A model generated the notes under the pieces. That model was not told the DNA's origin. It did not search any database and worked only from the letters and a program-made list of their open reading frames with translations. Of a stretch of 39,878 nt of DNA, positions 1-7,100 are shown piece by piece. Source of the stretch: an uncultured Variovorax sp. (GTDB lineage Bacteria > Pseudomonadota > Gammaproteobacteria > Burkholderiales > Burkholderiaceae_C). Each line of letters starts with the position of its first letter. Within the stretch, counting starts at the first letter, position 1. The stretch spans positions 1 through 39,878 of the forward strand of contig CAJYQC010000252.1 in the NCBI GenBank assembly GCA_913776885.1. Direction: 5' to 3'. The translations under genes were made by a program, and so were the position numbers.

Positions 1-164
1 GTGTGCACCAGGTCGGCCGCCGAGATGCCCAGCGCCGCGGCGAACCCGCCGCGCGGTCCGTGGGCCACGCCGTGCGAAAGCACGAGGGCCATGTTCGGGC
101 CCGGCGAAAGGAAGAGCGCCAGGACCGCGAGCATGAAGAGACTCAGTGTGGCGAGGCCGATCAA
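1..164 (-). CDS. LysE/RhtB-family amino-acid exporter, N-terminal part (runs off window)
   Basis: Only the N-terminal ~54 residues are inside the window. The reverse strand reads a hydrophobic first helix followed by the LysE-family hallmark FLSPGPNMALVLSHG and then GPRGGFAAALGISAADLVH, as in transporters that export amino acids or homoserine lactones across the inner membrane. I chose a TTG start at 164 because a strong AAGGAG Shine-Dalgarno sequence lies six bases upstream and the resulting helix has the usual family length before the PGP motif. The only in-frame ATG (134) would cut that helix short. The gene lies 41 bp downstream of the aminotransferase gene on the same strand, so the two could be cotranscribed. 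The C-terminal part is not visible, so substrate cannot be judged. Confidence 0.8.
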   Translation of the reverse strand, partial: MIGLATLSLFMLAVLALFLSPGPNMALVLSHGVAHGPRGGFAAALGISAADLVH

Positions 165-205
165 CGCGGGCTCCTTCGCGAGTGCTCGGGGCTGGCGCGG
201 CGGCT

Positions 206-1408
206 TCAGGCCGGCGTGGCGGCCAGCTTCCTGTCGCCCAGCAGCACCAGTTCCTCGCGCAGCGTCTGTGCGAGCGCGGCGATGGCGGTGTCGATTTCTT
301 CCACGCTGGCCGTCACGAACGACAGGCGCAACGTGCGCGGATCGCCCTCGCCGGCGTAGAAGGGCGCGCCGGGCACGAAGGCCACGTTGCGCTCCACCGC
401 CTTGGGCAGCAGCTTCACGGTGTCCACGCCCTCGGGCAGGCGCGCCCACAGGAACATGCCGCCCTTGGGCGCGTTGAACTTCACGTCGAGGCCGGCCATC
501 TCGCGCGTGAGCGCGGCCATCATCGCGTCGCGCTGGCGCTTGTAGAGCGCGCGGATGGTGGGCACGTGGGTGTCGAGGAACCTGTCCTTCATCACCGCCG
601 AGACCATGCGCTGCGTGAAGATCGGCGTGTGCAGGTCGACGGCCTGCTTGGCCTGCAGCAGCTTCGGGTAGATGGACTTGGGCGCCACCAGGAAGCCCAG
701 GCGCAGGCCGGGTGCCAGCACCTTCGAGAACGAGCCGAGGTAGATCACGCCCTCGGGGTTGCGCGCGGCCAGCGGCAGCGGCGGGGCTTCGTCGAACCAG
801 AGTTCTCCATAGGGGTTGTCCTCCACGATGGGCAGGCCGGCGGCGGCAGCGGCTGCCGACACGGCGGCGCGGCGCTCTTCCGTCATGGTGCGGCCGGTGG
901 GGTTCTGGAAGTTGGGCAGCAGGTAGATGAAGCGCGCGTCCTTCGCCTTCTGCACGAGGTCGTCGACGATCACGCCGTCGTCGTCGCTGGCCACGCCCAC
1001 CGGGTGCGGCTCCATCGGGCCGAAGGCCTGCAGCGCGCCGAGGTAGGTGGGCGTCTCCACCAGCACCTTGCTGCCCGGATCGATCAGCACCTTGGCCACG
1101 AGGTCGAGGCCCTGCTGCGAGCCAGTTGTGATGAGCACCTGCGAGGCGTCGACGTCCCACGGCAGCATGTCGGCCACCGCCTGGCGCAGCGGCGCGTAGC
1201 CTTCGCTGGCCGCGTACTGCAGCGCGGCCTGGCCGTCGTTGTGCAGCACCTCGGCGCAGGCGTCGGCGAAAGCCTGGATCGGGAAGGTCCTGGGCGAGGG
1301 CAGGCCGCCGGCCAGGCTGATGATGCCGGGGCGCTCGGTGACCTTGAGGATTTCACGCAGCACCGAGGGGTTCATCTTGGCGGCGCGGGCGGCGAGTTTC
1401 CAGTTCAT
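206..1408 (-). CDS. PLP-dependent aminotransferase, LysN/2-aminoadipate type (class I/II)
   Basis: A 400-residue fold-type I aminotransferase that should transfer an amino group between an amino acid and a 2-oxoacid in the cytoplasm. The visible signature is complete: SLAGGLPSP near residues 31-39 (typical of the LysN/AraT subgroup), NPTG at 169-172, the pyridine-binding Asp197 in VEDNPYGE, and the Schiff-base Lys229 in GSFSKVLAPGLRLGF. There is no HTH domain, so it is a free enzyme rather than a MocR regulator. The start has a weak purine-rich RBS (AAAGAAGA). Downstream on the same strand is a LysE exporter. Upstream, 58 bp away, is an EamA exporter, also on the minus strand. The exact substrate (2-aminoadipate, aromatic or branched-chain amino acids) cannot be decided from sequence alone. 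Confidence 0.9.
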   Translation of the reverse strand: MNWKLAARAAKMNPSVLREILKVTERPGIISLAGGLPSPRTFPIQAFADACAEVLHNDGQAALQYAASEGYAPLRQAVADMLPWDVDASQVLITTGSQQGLDLVAKVLIDPGSKVLVETPTYLGALQAFGPMEPHPVGVASDDDGVIVDDLVQKAKDARFIYLLPNFQNPTGRTMTEERRAAVSAAAAAAGLPIVEDNPYGELWFDEAPPLPLAARNPEGVIYLGSFSKVLAPGLRLGFLVAPKSIYPKLLQAKQAVDLHTPIFTQRMVSAVMKDRFLDTHVPTIRALYKRQRDAMMAALTREMAGLDVKFNAPKGGMFLWARLPEGVDTVKLLPKAVERNVAFVPGAPFYAGEGDPRTLRLSFVTASVEEIDTAIAALAQTLREELVLLGDRKLAATPA

Positions 1409-1466
1409 GGTGTTCTTCTTTCAGGCGGTGAGGTTCGGATGTTCGGGGGGGCGCGCACGGCGCGGG

Positions 1467-2423
1467 TCAATCACGGTACACGACATGGGCTCGCTTGTCC
1501 TCCCGGCCCCGGGCGGGTGCCGGCGCGGGCTGCGACAGCCGCTTGCCGATGACCACCGTGGCCACCACAGCCGCGGCGAAGGCCAGCGTGACCACGTCCA
1601 GCGGCTCGCCCAGGATCGGGATCGAGGCCAGGATCGACAGGAAGGGCTGCAACAGCTGCGTCTGGCTCACGCGCAGCGCGCCGCCCAGGGCCAGCCCGCG
1701 GTACCAGGCGAAGAAGCCGATCCACATCGAGAACATGCCGACGTAGACGAAGCCAAGCCAAGAGGCGGTGGCGATCGGCTGCGAGGGCCACAGCACGAAC
1801 GTGGCCGGCAGCGTGACGGGCAGCGCCATCACGCAGACCCAGCAGATCACGCGCTCTGCGCCCAGCGAGGGCGTGACCTGCGCGCCGTAGATGTAGCCCA
1901 GCGAAGCCGCGGTGACCGCGCCCACCAGCAGCAGGTCGGCCCATTCGAAGCCGAAGCCATGACCGCCCTGGCTCGCGCGCAGCACCGAGAACACCACCAC
2001 CAGCAGGCTGCCCGCGACGGCGCAGAGCCAGAAGCCCAGCCGCGCGCGCTGATGCAGCACCCAGGCCGCGACGGCGGCCGTGACCAGCGGCAGCAGCGCC
2101 GTCACCACCGCCGCGTGGCTGGCCGTGACCACGCGCAGTGCATAAGCCAGCAGCAGCGGGTAGCCGATGACGTTGCCCAGCACCGCCATGCCCAGCGGCT
2201 TCCACTGGTGCGGTGCGGGGCGCGGCGAGCGCGTGACCAGCAGGAAAACGGCCGACAGCACGCCCGCCAGCGCGGCGCGGCCGAGCGTCACGAACCACGG
2301 CGAGAGCTGCGGCGCATCCTGCGAGCCGGTGGCCAGGCGCGTCATCGGCAGCGTGATGGCGAACAGCGCAACGCCCACCACGCCCAGCCACATGCCGAGA
2401 GTTTCGTCCTTGATGTTCTTCAT
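1467..2423 (-). CDS. EamA/DMT-family inner-membrane transporter
   Basis: A 318-residue protein with about ten hydrophobic helices, made of two tandem EamA repeats as in drug/metabolite exporters such as RhaT or YdcZ relatives. Helix-rich stretches include the N-terminal MWLGVVGVALFAITLPMTRL and a C-terminal half with SQTQLLQPFLSILASIPILGEPL, a typical end-of-family motif. I start it at MKNIKDE (ATG complementary to 2421-2423) because a GGGAGG Shine-Dalgarno sequence sits about eight bases upstream. An open frame continues further upstream, but that part translates the intergenic repeat at 2470-2568. Members usually export amino acids or other small metabolites, and the neighbours (aminotransferase, two LysE exporters) fit amino-acid efflux. 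Substrate unknown. Confidence 0.88.
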   Translation of the reverse strand: MKNIKDETLGMWLGVVGVALFAITLPMTRLATGSQDAPQLSPWFVTLGRAALAGVLSAVFLLVTRSPRPAPHQWKPLGMAVLGNVIGYPLLLAYALRVVTASHAAVVTALLPLVTAAVAAWVLHQRARLGFWLCAVAGSLLVVVFSVLRASQGGHGFGFEWADLLLVGAVTAASLGYIYGAQVTPSLGAERVICWVCVMALPVTLPATFVLWPSQPIATASWLGFVYVGMFSMWIGFFAWYRGLALGGALRVSQTQLLQPFLSILASIPILGEPLDVVTLAFAAAVVATVVIGKRLSQPAPAPARGREDKRAHVVYRD

Positions 2424-2469
2424 GCCGGCGACCTCCCCGAGAAGGGTGCCGCTGAAACCGGGCGGTGCG

Positions 2470-2568
2470 CCGTCGGGGAATACCGCGGAACCGGCTCTGC
2501 CGGGCCGCTGGTATTGCCCCCTGCAAGGGGGTTGGCGAAGCGACACGAAGTGCGCGAAGCCTGGGGGT
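2470..2568 (-). repeat. Dispersed intergenic repeat, copy A
   Basis: On the minus strand this ~100-bp segment begins CCCCCAGGCTTCGCGCACTT and ends with a GC-rich hairpin-prone part (GCCCGGCAGAGCCGG). The same order of words recurs at 34487-34585 on the plus strand, with substitutions concentrated in the central C/G-run hairpin. Both copies sit just downstream of a gene's stop codon. Copy A lies in the 154-bp gap between the lysE-like and EamA genes. I see no coding capacity in it. The CCCCC-TTGCA-GGGGG arm could act as a hairpin in RNA. Confidence 0.75.
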
Positions 2569-2577
2569 GAGCCGATC

Positions 2578-3177
2578 TCATACGCCCGCCATCCACCAGG
2601 CGGTGAGCACGAGCACGAGCCCCATTGCACGGTTGAACCACAGCAGCCGCGAGCCCCTGGCCAGCCAGTCGCGCAGCATGGCGCCGACCAGCGCGTACGC
2701 GAAGTTGCTGACGAAGGCATAGGCCAGCATCACCGGCGCCACGATCGCGAAGCGGTGCAGCGCGTCGGGCTGCCCGGCAATCCAGCCCGCCACCAGCGTG
2801 AGCGCCAGCAGCCACGCCTTGATGTTCACGAACTGCAGCATCACGCCCTGGCCGAAGCCCACCGACAGGCTCTTGCCATCGGCCTTGCCGAGCGTCGCGC
2901 TGCCGCTGAGCTTGTACGCCAGCCACAGCAGGTAGCCGATGCCCAGCGCCTTGATGGCCAGCCGCAGCGAAGGCACCGCCACCACCAGCGCTCCGATGCC
3001 GGCGGCGCACAGCGCCAGCAGCAGGGTCCAGCCCACCGGTACCGCGATCACGAAGCGCATGGCGCGCGACAGGCCGCCGTTGGCCGCGAGGGCGGTGGAC
3101 AGCGTGGTGTTGGGGCCGGGCGAGAAGCTCATCGCCGTGGCCAGCACCAGCAGCGCGGTGAATTCTTGCCAGTTCAT
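2578..3177 (-). CDS. LysE/RhtB-family amino-acid exporter
   Basis: A 199-residue inner-membrane exporter of the LysE family with about six hydrophobic helices. The N-terminal motif MSFSPGPNTTLSTALAANGG is the family signature, with the conserved PGPN following the first helix. The start at MNWQEF (ATG complementary to 3175-3177) gives the standard family length. An in-frame extension upstream to 3231 would translate the operator region shared with the divergent MocR gene and is rejected. The gene is transcribed divergently from the MocR-family regulator starting at 3300. This pairing is common, and the regulator then usually controls the exporter in response to an amino-acid-like ligand. Substrate unknown. 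Confidence 0.9.
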   Translation of the reverse strand: MNWQEFTALLVLATAMSFSPGPNTTLSTALAANGGLSRAMRFVIAVPVGWTLLLALCAAGIGALVVAVPSLRLAIKALGIGYLLWLAYKLSGSATLGKADGKSLSVGFGQGVMLQFVNIKAWLLALTLVAGWIAGQPDALHRFAIVAPVMLAYAFVSNFAYALVGAMLRDWLARGSRLLWFNRAMGLVLVLTAWWMAGV

Positions 3178-3195
3178 GACACACACTCTAAACTT

Positions 3196-3253
3196 GTGAC
3201 CATTACAGTTCCAGTACAGATGATCGAACAATCGCCCAATCTGTATTGGTCAC
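3196..3253. promoter_or_regulatory. Putative MocR operator: three copies of CTGTA-N-TGG
   Basis: Between the divergent lysE-like and mocR-like genes the word CTGTAHTGG occurs three times: on the minus strand at 3200-3208 (CTGTAATGG) and 3211-3219 (CTGTACTGG), and on the plus strand at 3241-3249 (CTGTATTGG). The two minus copies are 11 bp apart, about one helical turn. The outer elements also form a longer inverted pair: 3196-3208 against 3241-3253 match in 12 of 13 positions. MocR-family regulators commonly bind direct repeats with a further half-site in shared promoter regions, so this is the natural candidate operator for the adjacent regulator. The function is inferred; the repeats are seen directly. 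Confidence 0.6.
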
Positions 3254-3299
3254 CCCTTCGACACAGAAGCCAGGGAAGCCGGCCCCGCCCGGACGACGC

Positions 3300-4745
3300 A
3301 TGCTCACACGCACTTCCACACAGTCGCTGACCGGGCAACTCGCCGACCGCCTTGCCGAGCGCATCCGCACCCGGCTGCTGCCGCCCGGCGCGCGCCTGCC
3401 CTCGGTGCGCGAATGCGCGCGGCAGCAGGGCGTGAGCCCCTATACCGTGGTCGCGGCCTATGACCAATTGCTGGCGCAGGGGCTGGTCGAGGCCCGGCGC
3501 CAGCGCGGTTTCTACGTGCGCGACTCCGCTGCGGCGCAGGACGCCCGCTCGGCGAGCGGTGCCGGCGCCAACGGCGGCATGGGCGTGCCGGCCGCCATCG
3601 CGGTGCAGATGATGGCCTCGCGCGTGCCGGCCGACGCCAGCTCGCTGATCCGCAGCATGTTCCACCGCCCGAGCGACAAGCCGCAGCCCGGCATGGGCGT
3701 GTTCCCGCCCGACTGGATGGCCTCCACCTTCATGCCCACGGCCGTGCGGCGCATGACCAATACAGCCGCATTGCAGGAACTGTCGCTGCAATACGGCGAG
3801 CCGGCCGGCGACATGAGCCTGCGGCGCAGCCTCTCGCAGAAGCTGGTGGGCATCAACGTGCCGGCCTCGCCCGACCAGATCGTGACCACCGTCGGCGCCA
3901 CCCACGCGCTGGATATCGTGAGCCGCACGCTGCTGCGCGCTGGCGATCCGGTGATGGTCGAGGAACCGGGCTGGGCGCTGGAGTTCGCTCGGCTGGAGGC
4001 GCTGGGCATGCGCATCCTGTCGGTCCCGCGCCGTGCCGACGGGCCCGACCTGGACGTGATGGCGCAGTACTGCAAGCTGCACAGCCCCAAGCTCTTCGTC
4101 AGCGTGAGCGTGCTGCACAACCCCACCGGCTACAGCCTCACCCCGGGCAGCGCGCACCGCGTGCTCAAGCTGGCGAACGAGCACGGCTTCCACATCGTCG
4201 AGGACGACACCTACAGCCATCTCGCGCCCGAGCACGCCACGCGGCTGAGCGCGCTCGACGGGCTGCAGCGCACCATCTACGTCAGCGGCTTCGCGAAGAT
4301 CCTCGCGCCCAACTGGCGCATCGGCTTCCTGGCCGCGCCGCCCGACCTCAAGGAGCGGCTGCTCGAGACCAAGCTGCTGGCCACGCTGACCTCGCCCACG
4401 CTTTTCGAGCGGGCCTTGTCGTGGTGCATCGACCAGGGGCAGCTGCGCCGGCACTCCGAGCGCGTGCGGCTGCGGCTCGACGGCGCGCGCGGGCGGGCGG
4501 TGAAGCTGGCGATGGCGCACGGCTGCACCTTCGCCTCGGAGCCGGCGGGGCTCTTCGGCTGGGTCGACACCGGCGTGGACACCGACGCGCTCACGCAGCG
4601 CATGCTCGACCAGGGCTACCTGCTGGCGCCCGGATCGCTCTTCCATGCGCGCCGGCCGCCGAGCACCATGATGCGGATCAACTTCGCCACCTCGCAGGAC
4701 GCGGCCTTCTGGAAGGTCTTCAGCAAGGTGCGAGGCGAAGTCTGA
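3300..4745 (+). CDS. MocR-family transcriptional regulator (GntR HTH + aminotransferase-like domain)
   Basis: A 481-residue protein with an N-terminal GntR-type winged helix (about residues 8-75; PSVRECARQQGVSPYTVVAA is the recognition helix region) joined by a linker to a fold-type I aminotransferase-like domain (about 125-480). The domain retains HNPTGYSLTPG, VEDDTYSHL and the PLP-lysine context SGFAKILAPNWRIGF, so PLP binding is expected. MocR proteins usually use PLP and an amino acid as effectors and seldom act as free aminotransferases. The ATG at 3300 is preferred because a TTG extension to 3246 would run into the operator repeats. It is divergent from a LysE exporter, its probable target. 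Confidence 0.9.
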   Translation: MLTRTSTQSLTGQLADRLAERIRTRLLPPGARLPSVRECARQQGVSPYTVVAAYDQLLAQGLVEARRQRGFYVRDSAAAQDARSASGAGANGGMGVPAAIAVQMMASRVPADASSLIRSMFHRPSDKPQPGMGVFPPDWMASTFMPTAVRRMTNTAALQELSLQYGEPAGDMSLRRSLSQKLVGINVPASPDQIVTTVGATHALDIVSRTLLRAGDPVMVEEPGWALEFARLEALGMRILSVPRRADGPDLDVMAQYCKLHSPKLFVSVSVLHNPTGYSLTPGSAHRVLKLANEHGFHIVEDDTYSHLAPEHATRLSALDGLQRTIYVSGFAKILAPNWRIGFLAAPPDLKERLLETKLLATLTSPTLFERALSWCIDQGQLRRHSERVRLRLDGARGRAVKLAMAHGCTFASEPAGLFGWVDTGVDTDALTQRMLDQGYLLAPGSLFHARRPPSTMMRINFATSQDAAFWKVFSKVRGEV

Positions 4746-4751
4746 TCGGGC

Positions 4752-4860
4752 GCGCCGCCCAGCTTCGTGCACTCCTCACAGCGCGCGGATTTCCCGTCGG
4801 AGGCGACGCCAACTGCCCGGCGGATCCGGTTCCGTGGCGTTGCGCGACGGGGCTTCCACA
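4752..4860 (+). repeat. Possible degenerate copy of the dispersed intergenic repeat
   Basis: The 225-bp gap between the MocR gene and phaM contains words that resemble the repeat at 2470-2568 and 34487-34585 in the same order: CCCAGCTTCGTGCACT, then CTGCCCGGCGGATCCGGTTCC, of which the first 20 bases resemble GCCCGGCAGAGCCGGTTCC in copy A, then a GCGACGGGG end. The match is weak in the middle. No gene is apparent here. The last part (about 4900-4970) must hold the phaM promoter, but I cannot point to a convincing -35/-10 pair. Confidence 0.4.
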
Positions 4861-4970
4861 TCGGCGGCGCACGCAGGGAAAAGCCGGCGAGGCAGGGTCA
4901 AACGCCGGAGGCTTGGAGTAAGCTGGCAGCACAAGAAAACCCATACCCAGCACCCCAGGAGACCTTCCGC

Positions 4971-5759
4971 ATGAGCAACGCCAGCAAGCCCTTCGACTTC
5001 AGCCAGTTCGTTCCCGGATTCGACTTCCTGAAGAACCTCGCCGGCGGCGCTGCCTCGGGCAGCGGTTCCATGCCGGGCATTCCCAGCCTCGCGAGCTGGG
5101 TGGCGCCCACGCTGAGCGTGGAAGAGGTCGACAAGCGCATCCAGGAACTCAAGACCGTGCAGTACTGGCTCGAGCAGAACGGCCATGCGCTGAAGGCCAC
5201 CATCCAGGCGCTCGAAGTGCAGAAGATGACGCTTTCGACGCTGCGCGGCATGAACGTCCGCATGGAAGACATCGCCAGCGCGTTCACCCGGCAGGCGAGC
5301 GCCGCCGCGGCTGTCGTGACGCCCGCCGCCGCGCCCGCCCAGGCCGCGGCGGAGCCCGAGCCCGAGGAAATCGAGGACGAAGAACCGCCAAAGGAAGAAG
5401 CCGAAGAAGCGGCTCCCCCGCCGAAGAAGGCCAGCCGGAAGCCGGCCGACTCCAGGTCGAAAGCCACGGCGGGCGAGGGCGCGGGCGTGGTCGACCCGAT
5501 GCAGTGGTGGGGCTCGCTCACCGAGCAGTTCCAGCAGATCGCCAGCACGGCGCTGCAGGACGCGGCCCAGCTGAAGATGCCGTCCATGGCGCAACCGCTG
5601 GCCGATGCGGTCGGCTCCGTCATGGGCAAGCCGGCGGCGGCGCGCAAGCCTGCGGCCGCCGCGAAGAAGAACACCAAGACGACTCCGAAGCAGCCGGCTG
5701 CGGCCGCCAGGAAAAAGACGACTGTCGCCGCGCGCAAGCGAACCTCCGCGCGACGCTGA
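4971..5759 (+). CDS. phaM: PhaM-type polyhydroxyalkanoate granule-associated regulatory protein
   Basis: A 262-residue protein whose N-terminal half matches the PhaM family: FDFLKNLAG near residue 17, a P-x-L-SVEEVDKRIQELKTVQYWLEQN segment around 47-72, and a helix with MTLSTLRGMN. A long acidic Pro/Ala/Glu linker follows (about 125-165) and then a Lys/Ala-rich C-terminus with AAKK and PKQPAAAARKK repeats, like the histone-like tail of known PhaM. In Ralstonia, PhaM activates PHB synthase PhaC1 and tethers granules to the nucleoid, and the basic tail is the DNA-binding part. The start at ATG 4971 follows a good CAGGAG ribosome site. An open frame extends upstream to 4767 but covers only the degenerate repeat. 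The gene is followed 45 bp later by the FIST gene. Confidence 0.88.
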   Translation: MSNASKPFDFSQFVPGFDFLKNLAGGAASGSGSMPGIPSLASWVAPTLSVEEVDKRIQELKTVQYWLEQNGHALKATIQALEVQKMTLSTLRGMNVRMEDIASAFTRQASAAAAVVTPAAAPAQAAAEPEPEEIEDEEPPKEEAEEAAPPPKKASRKPADSRSKATAGEGAGVVDPMQWWGSLTEQFQQIASTALQDAAQLKMPSMAQPLADAVGSVMGKPAAARKPAAAAKKNTKTTPKQPAAAARKKTTVAARKRTSARR

Positions 5760-5804
5760 CGTCATACGCAAACATCCATTTTCAAGAACGGGTTGGCACG
5801 CATC

Positions 5805-7085
5805 ATGAAGTTGTTTCCCTCCGGCCATGCCACCCATCCGCAATGGCGAATGGCCGCAGGCCTCGTGCTGGCTCAGCTGCGGGCGCAGATGGCGCTGCCC
5901 GACTACGCCTCCGCGCCCACGCTGGGGCTGCTCTACATCACCGACCACTACGCGAACGACGCGCAGGAGATCCTCGACCACCTGAGCGCCGAACTGCCCG
6001 AGGTGACCGACTGGTCGGGCACCGTCGGCGTGGGCGTGTCGGCCAACAACGCCGAGTACTTCGACGAACCCGGCATGACCCTCATGCTCTGCGCCTTGCC
6101 GAGCGACCGGTACCGCGTGTTCTCCGGCGTCGCGCCGCTGGGCAATTCGGAAATGAGCGGCTTCGAGGCGCATACCGCGCTGGTGCACGCCGACCCCGCC
6201 ACGCCCGACCTCGCCGAGCTGATCGGCGAGATGGCCGGGCGCACCGACACCGGCTACCTGTTCGGCGGACTCTCGTCGGGCCGCAACGGCGCGCTGCAGT
6301 TCGCGGTCGGCGGCAACGGCAACATCCGCGGCCATGGCGCCGCAGGCGGCGTGTTCTCGGGCGGGCTATCGGGCGTGGTCTTTGGCGAAGGCGTGCGGCT
6401 GGTGTCGCGCGTCACGCAGGGCTGCCAGCCGCTGCGCTCCGGCGCGGTGCGCGAACGCGAGATCACCGAGGCCGACGGCAACCGGCTGCTCAAGCTCGAC
6501 GGCGAGCCGGCGCTCGACGTGCTGCTGGCCGACCTGCAGGTGTCGCTGGAACGCCCGCAGGAGGCCATCGAAGCGGTGCGCAACACGCTGGTCGGCCTGG
6601 CCGACGCCGGCAGCGACGGCATCCGCCGTACCGGCGACCTGGGCGCCGACGTGCTCGTGCGCCACATCATCGGACTCGACCCCACGCGGCGCGGCGTCGC
6701 CATCGCCGACACCGCGGAAGCCGGCATGCGCCTGACCTTCTGCCGACGCAACGCCCAGGCCGCACGCGCCGACCTGATGCGCATCTGCGCAGAGATCCGC
6801 GAGGAACTGGAGCCCGAGGAGCAGACGCTCGCCACCGCCCGCGCCGTGGCGGCAGGCGAGGCCGAGGCCGCGCCGCACCCCGCGCGCCGCATCGCGGGGG
6901 CCGTGTACGTGAGCTGCTCCGGCCGCGGCGGCCCGCACTTCGGCGCGCCCGGCGCCGAACTGCAGATCGTGCGGCACGCGCTGGGCGATGTGCCGCTGGT
7001 GGGCTTCTTCGCCGCGGGAGAGATCGCACGGCACCATCTGTATGGGTATACCGGGGTGTTGACGGTATTCACTTCCGACGACTGA
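5805..7085 (+). CDS. FIST-domain signal transduction protein
   Basis: A 426-residue soluble protein with an N-terminal FIST domain (about 15-240; GLLYITDHYANDAQEIL, then a TVGVGVSANNAEYFDEPG segment) and a C-terminal FIST_C domain ending with GAVYVSCSGRGGPHFGAPG and PLVGFFAAGEIARHHLYGYT, the family hallmark. FIST domains are thought to sense small ligands, perhaps amino acids, and often feed chemotaxis or histidine-kinase systems. Here the protein stands alone, without a kinase domain. ATG 5805 is taken as start; a TTG at 5793 is an alternative, and neither has a strong ribosome site. It faces the D-amino-acid dehydrogenase gene tail to tail with only 15 bp between stops. The short GGCC-rich inverted repeat there has no T run. 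Confidence 0.85.
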   Translation: MKLFPSGHATHPQWRMAAGLVLAQLRAQMALPDYASAPTLGLLYITDHYANDAQEILDHLSAELPEVTDWSGTVGVGVSANNAEYFDEPGMTLMLCALPSDRYRVFSGVAPLGNSEMSGFEAHTALVHADPATPDLAELIGEMAGRTDTGYLFGGLSSGRNGALQFAVGGNGNIRGHGAAGGVFSGGLSGVVFGEGVRLVSRVTQGCQPLRSGAVREREITEADGNRLLKLDGEPALDVLLADLQVSLERPQEAIEAVRNTLVGLADAGSDGIRRTGDLGADVLVRHIIGLDPTRRGVAIADTAEAGMRLTFCRRNAQAARADLMRICAEIREELEPEEQTLATARAVAAGEAEAAPHPARRIAGAVYVSCSGRGGPHFGAPGAELQIVRHALGDVPLVGFFAAGEIARHHLYGYTGVLTVFTSDD

Positions 7086-7100
7086 CCCCGGCCGGCCGTG

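Noticed and set aside
146-1552. Very long open frame antisense to the aminotransferase gene
   Set aside because: It is a GC-driven shadow: the translation is rich in His, Arg, Gly and Ala with no domain, while the opposite strand encodes a complete aminotransferase.
3174-4772. 532-codon frame antisense to the MocR gene
   Set aside because: Composition-driven shadow of the regulator gene; no motifs and no ribosome site.
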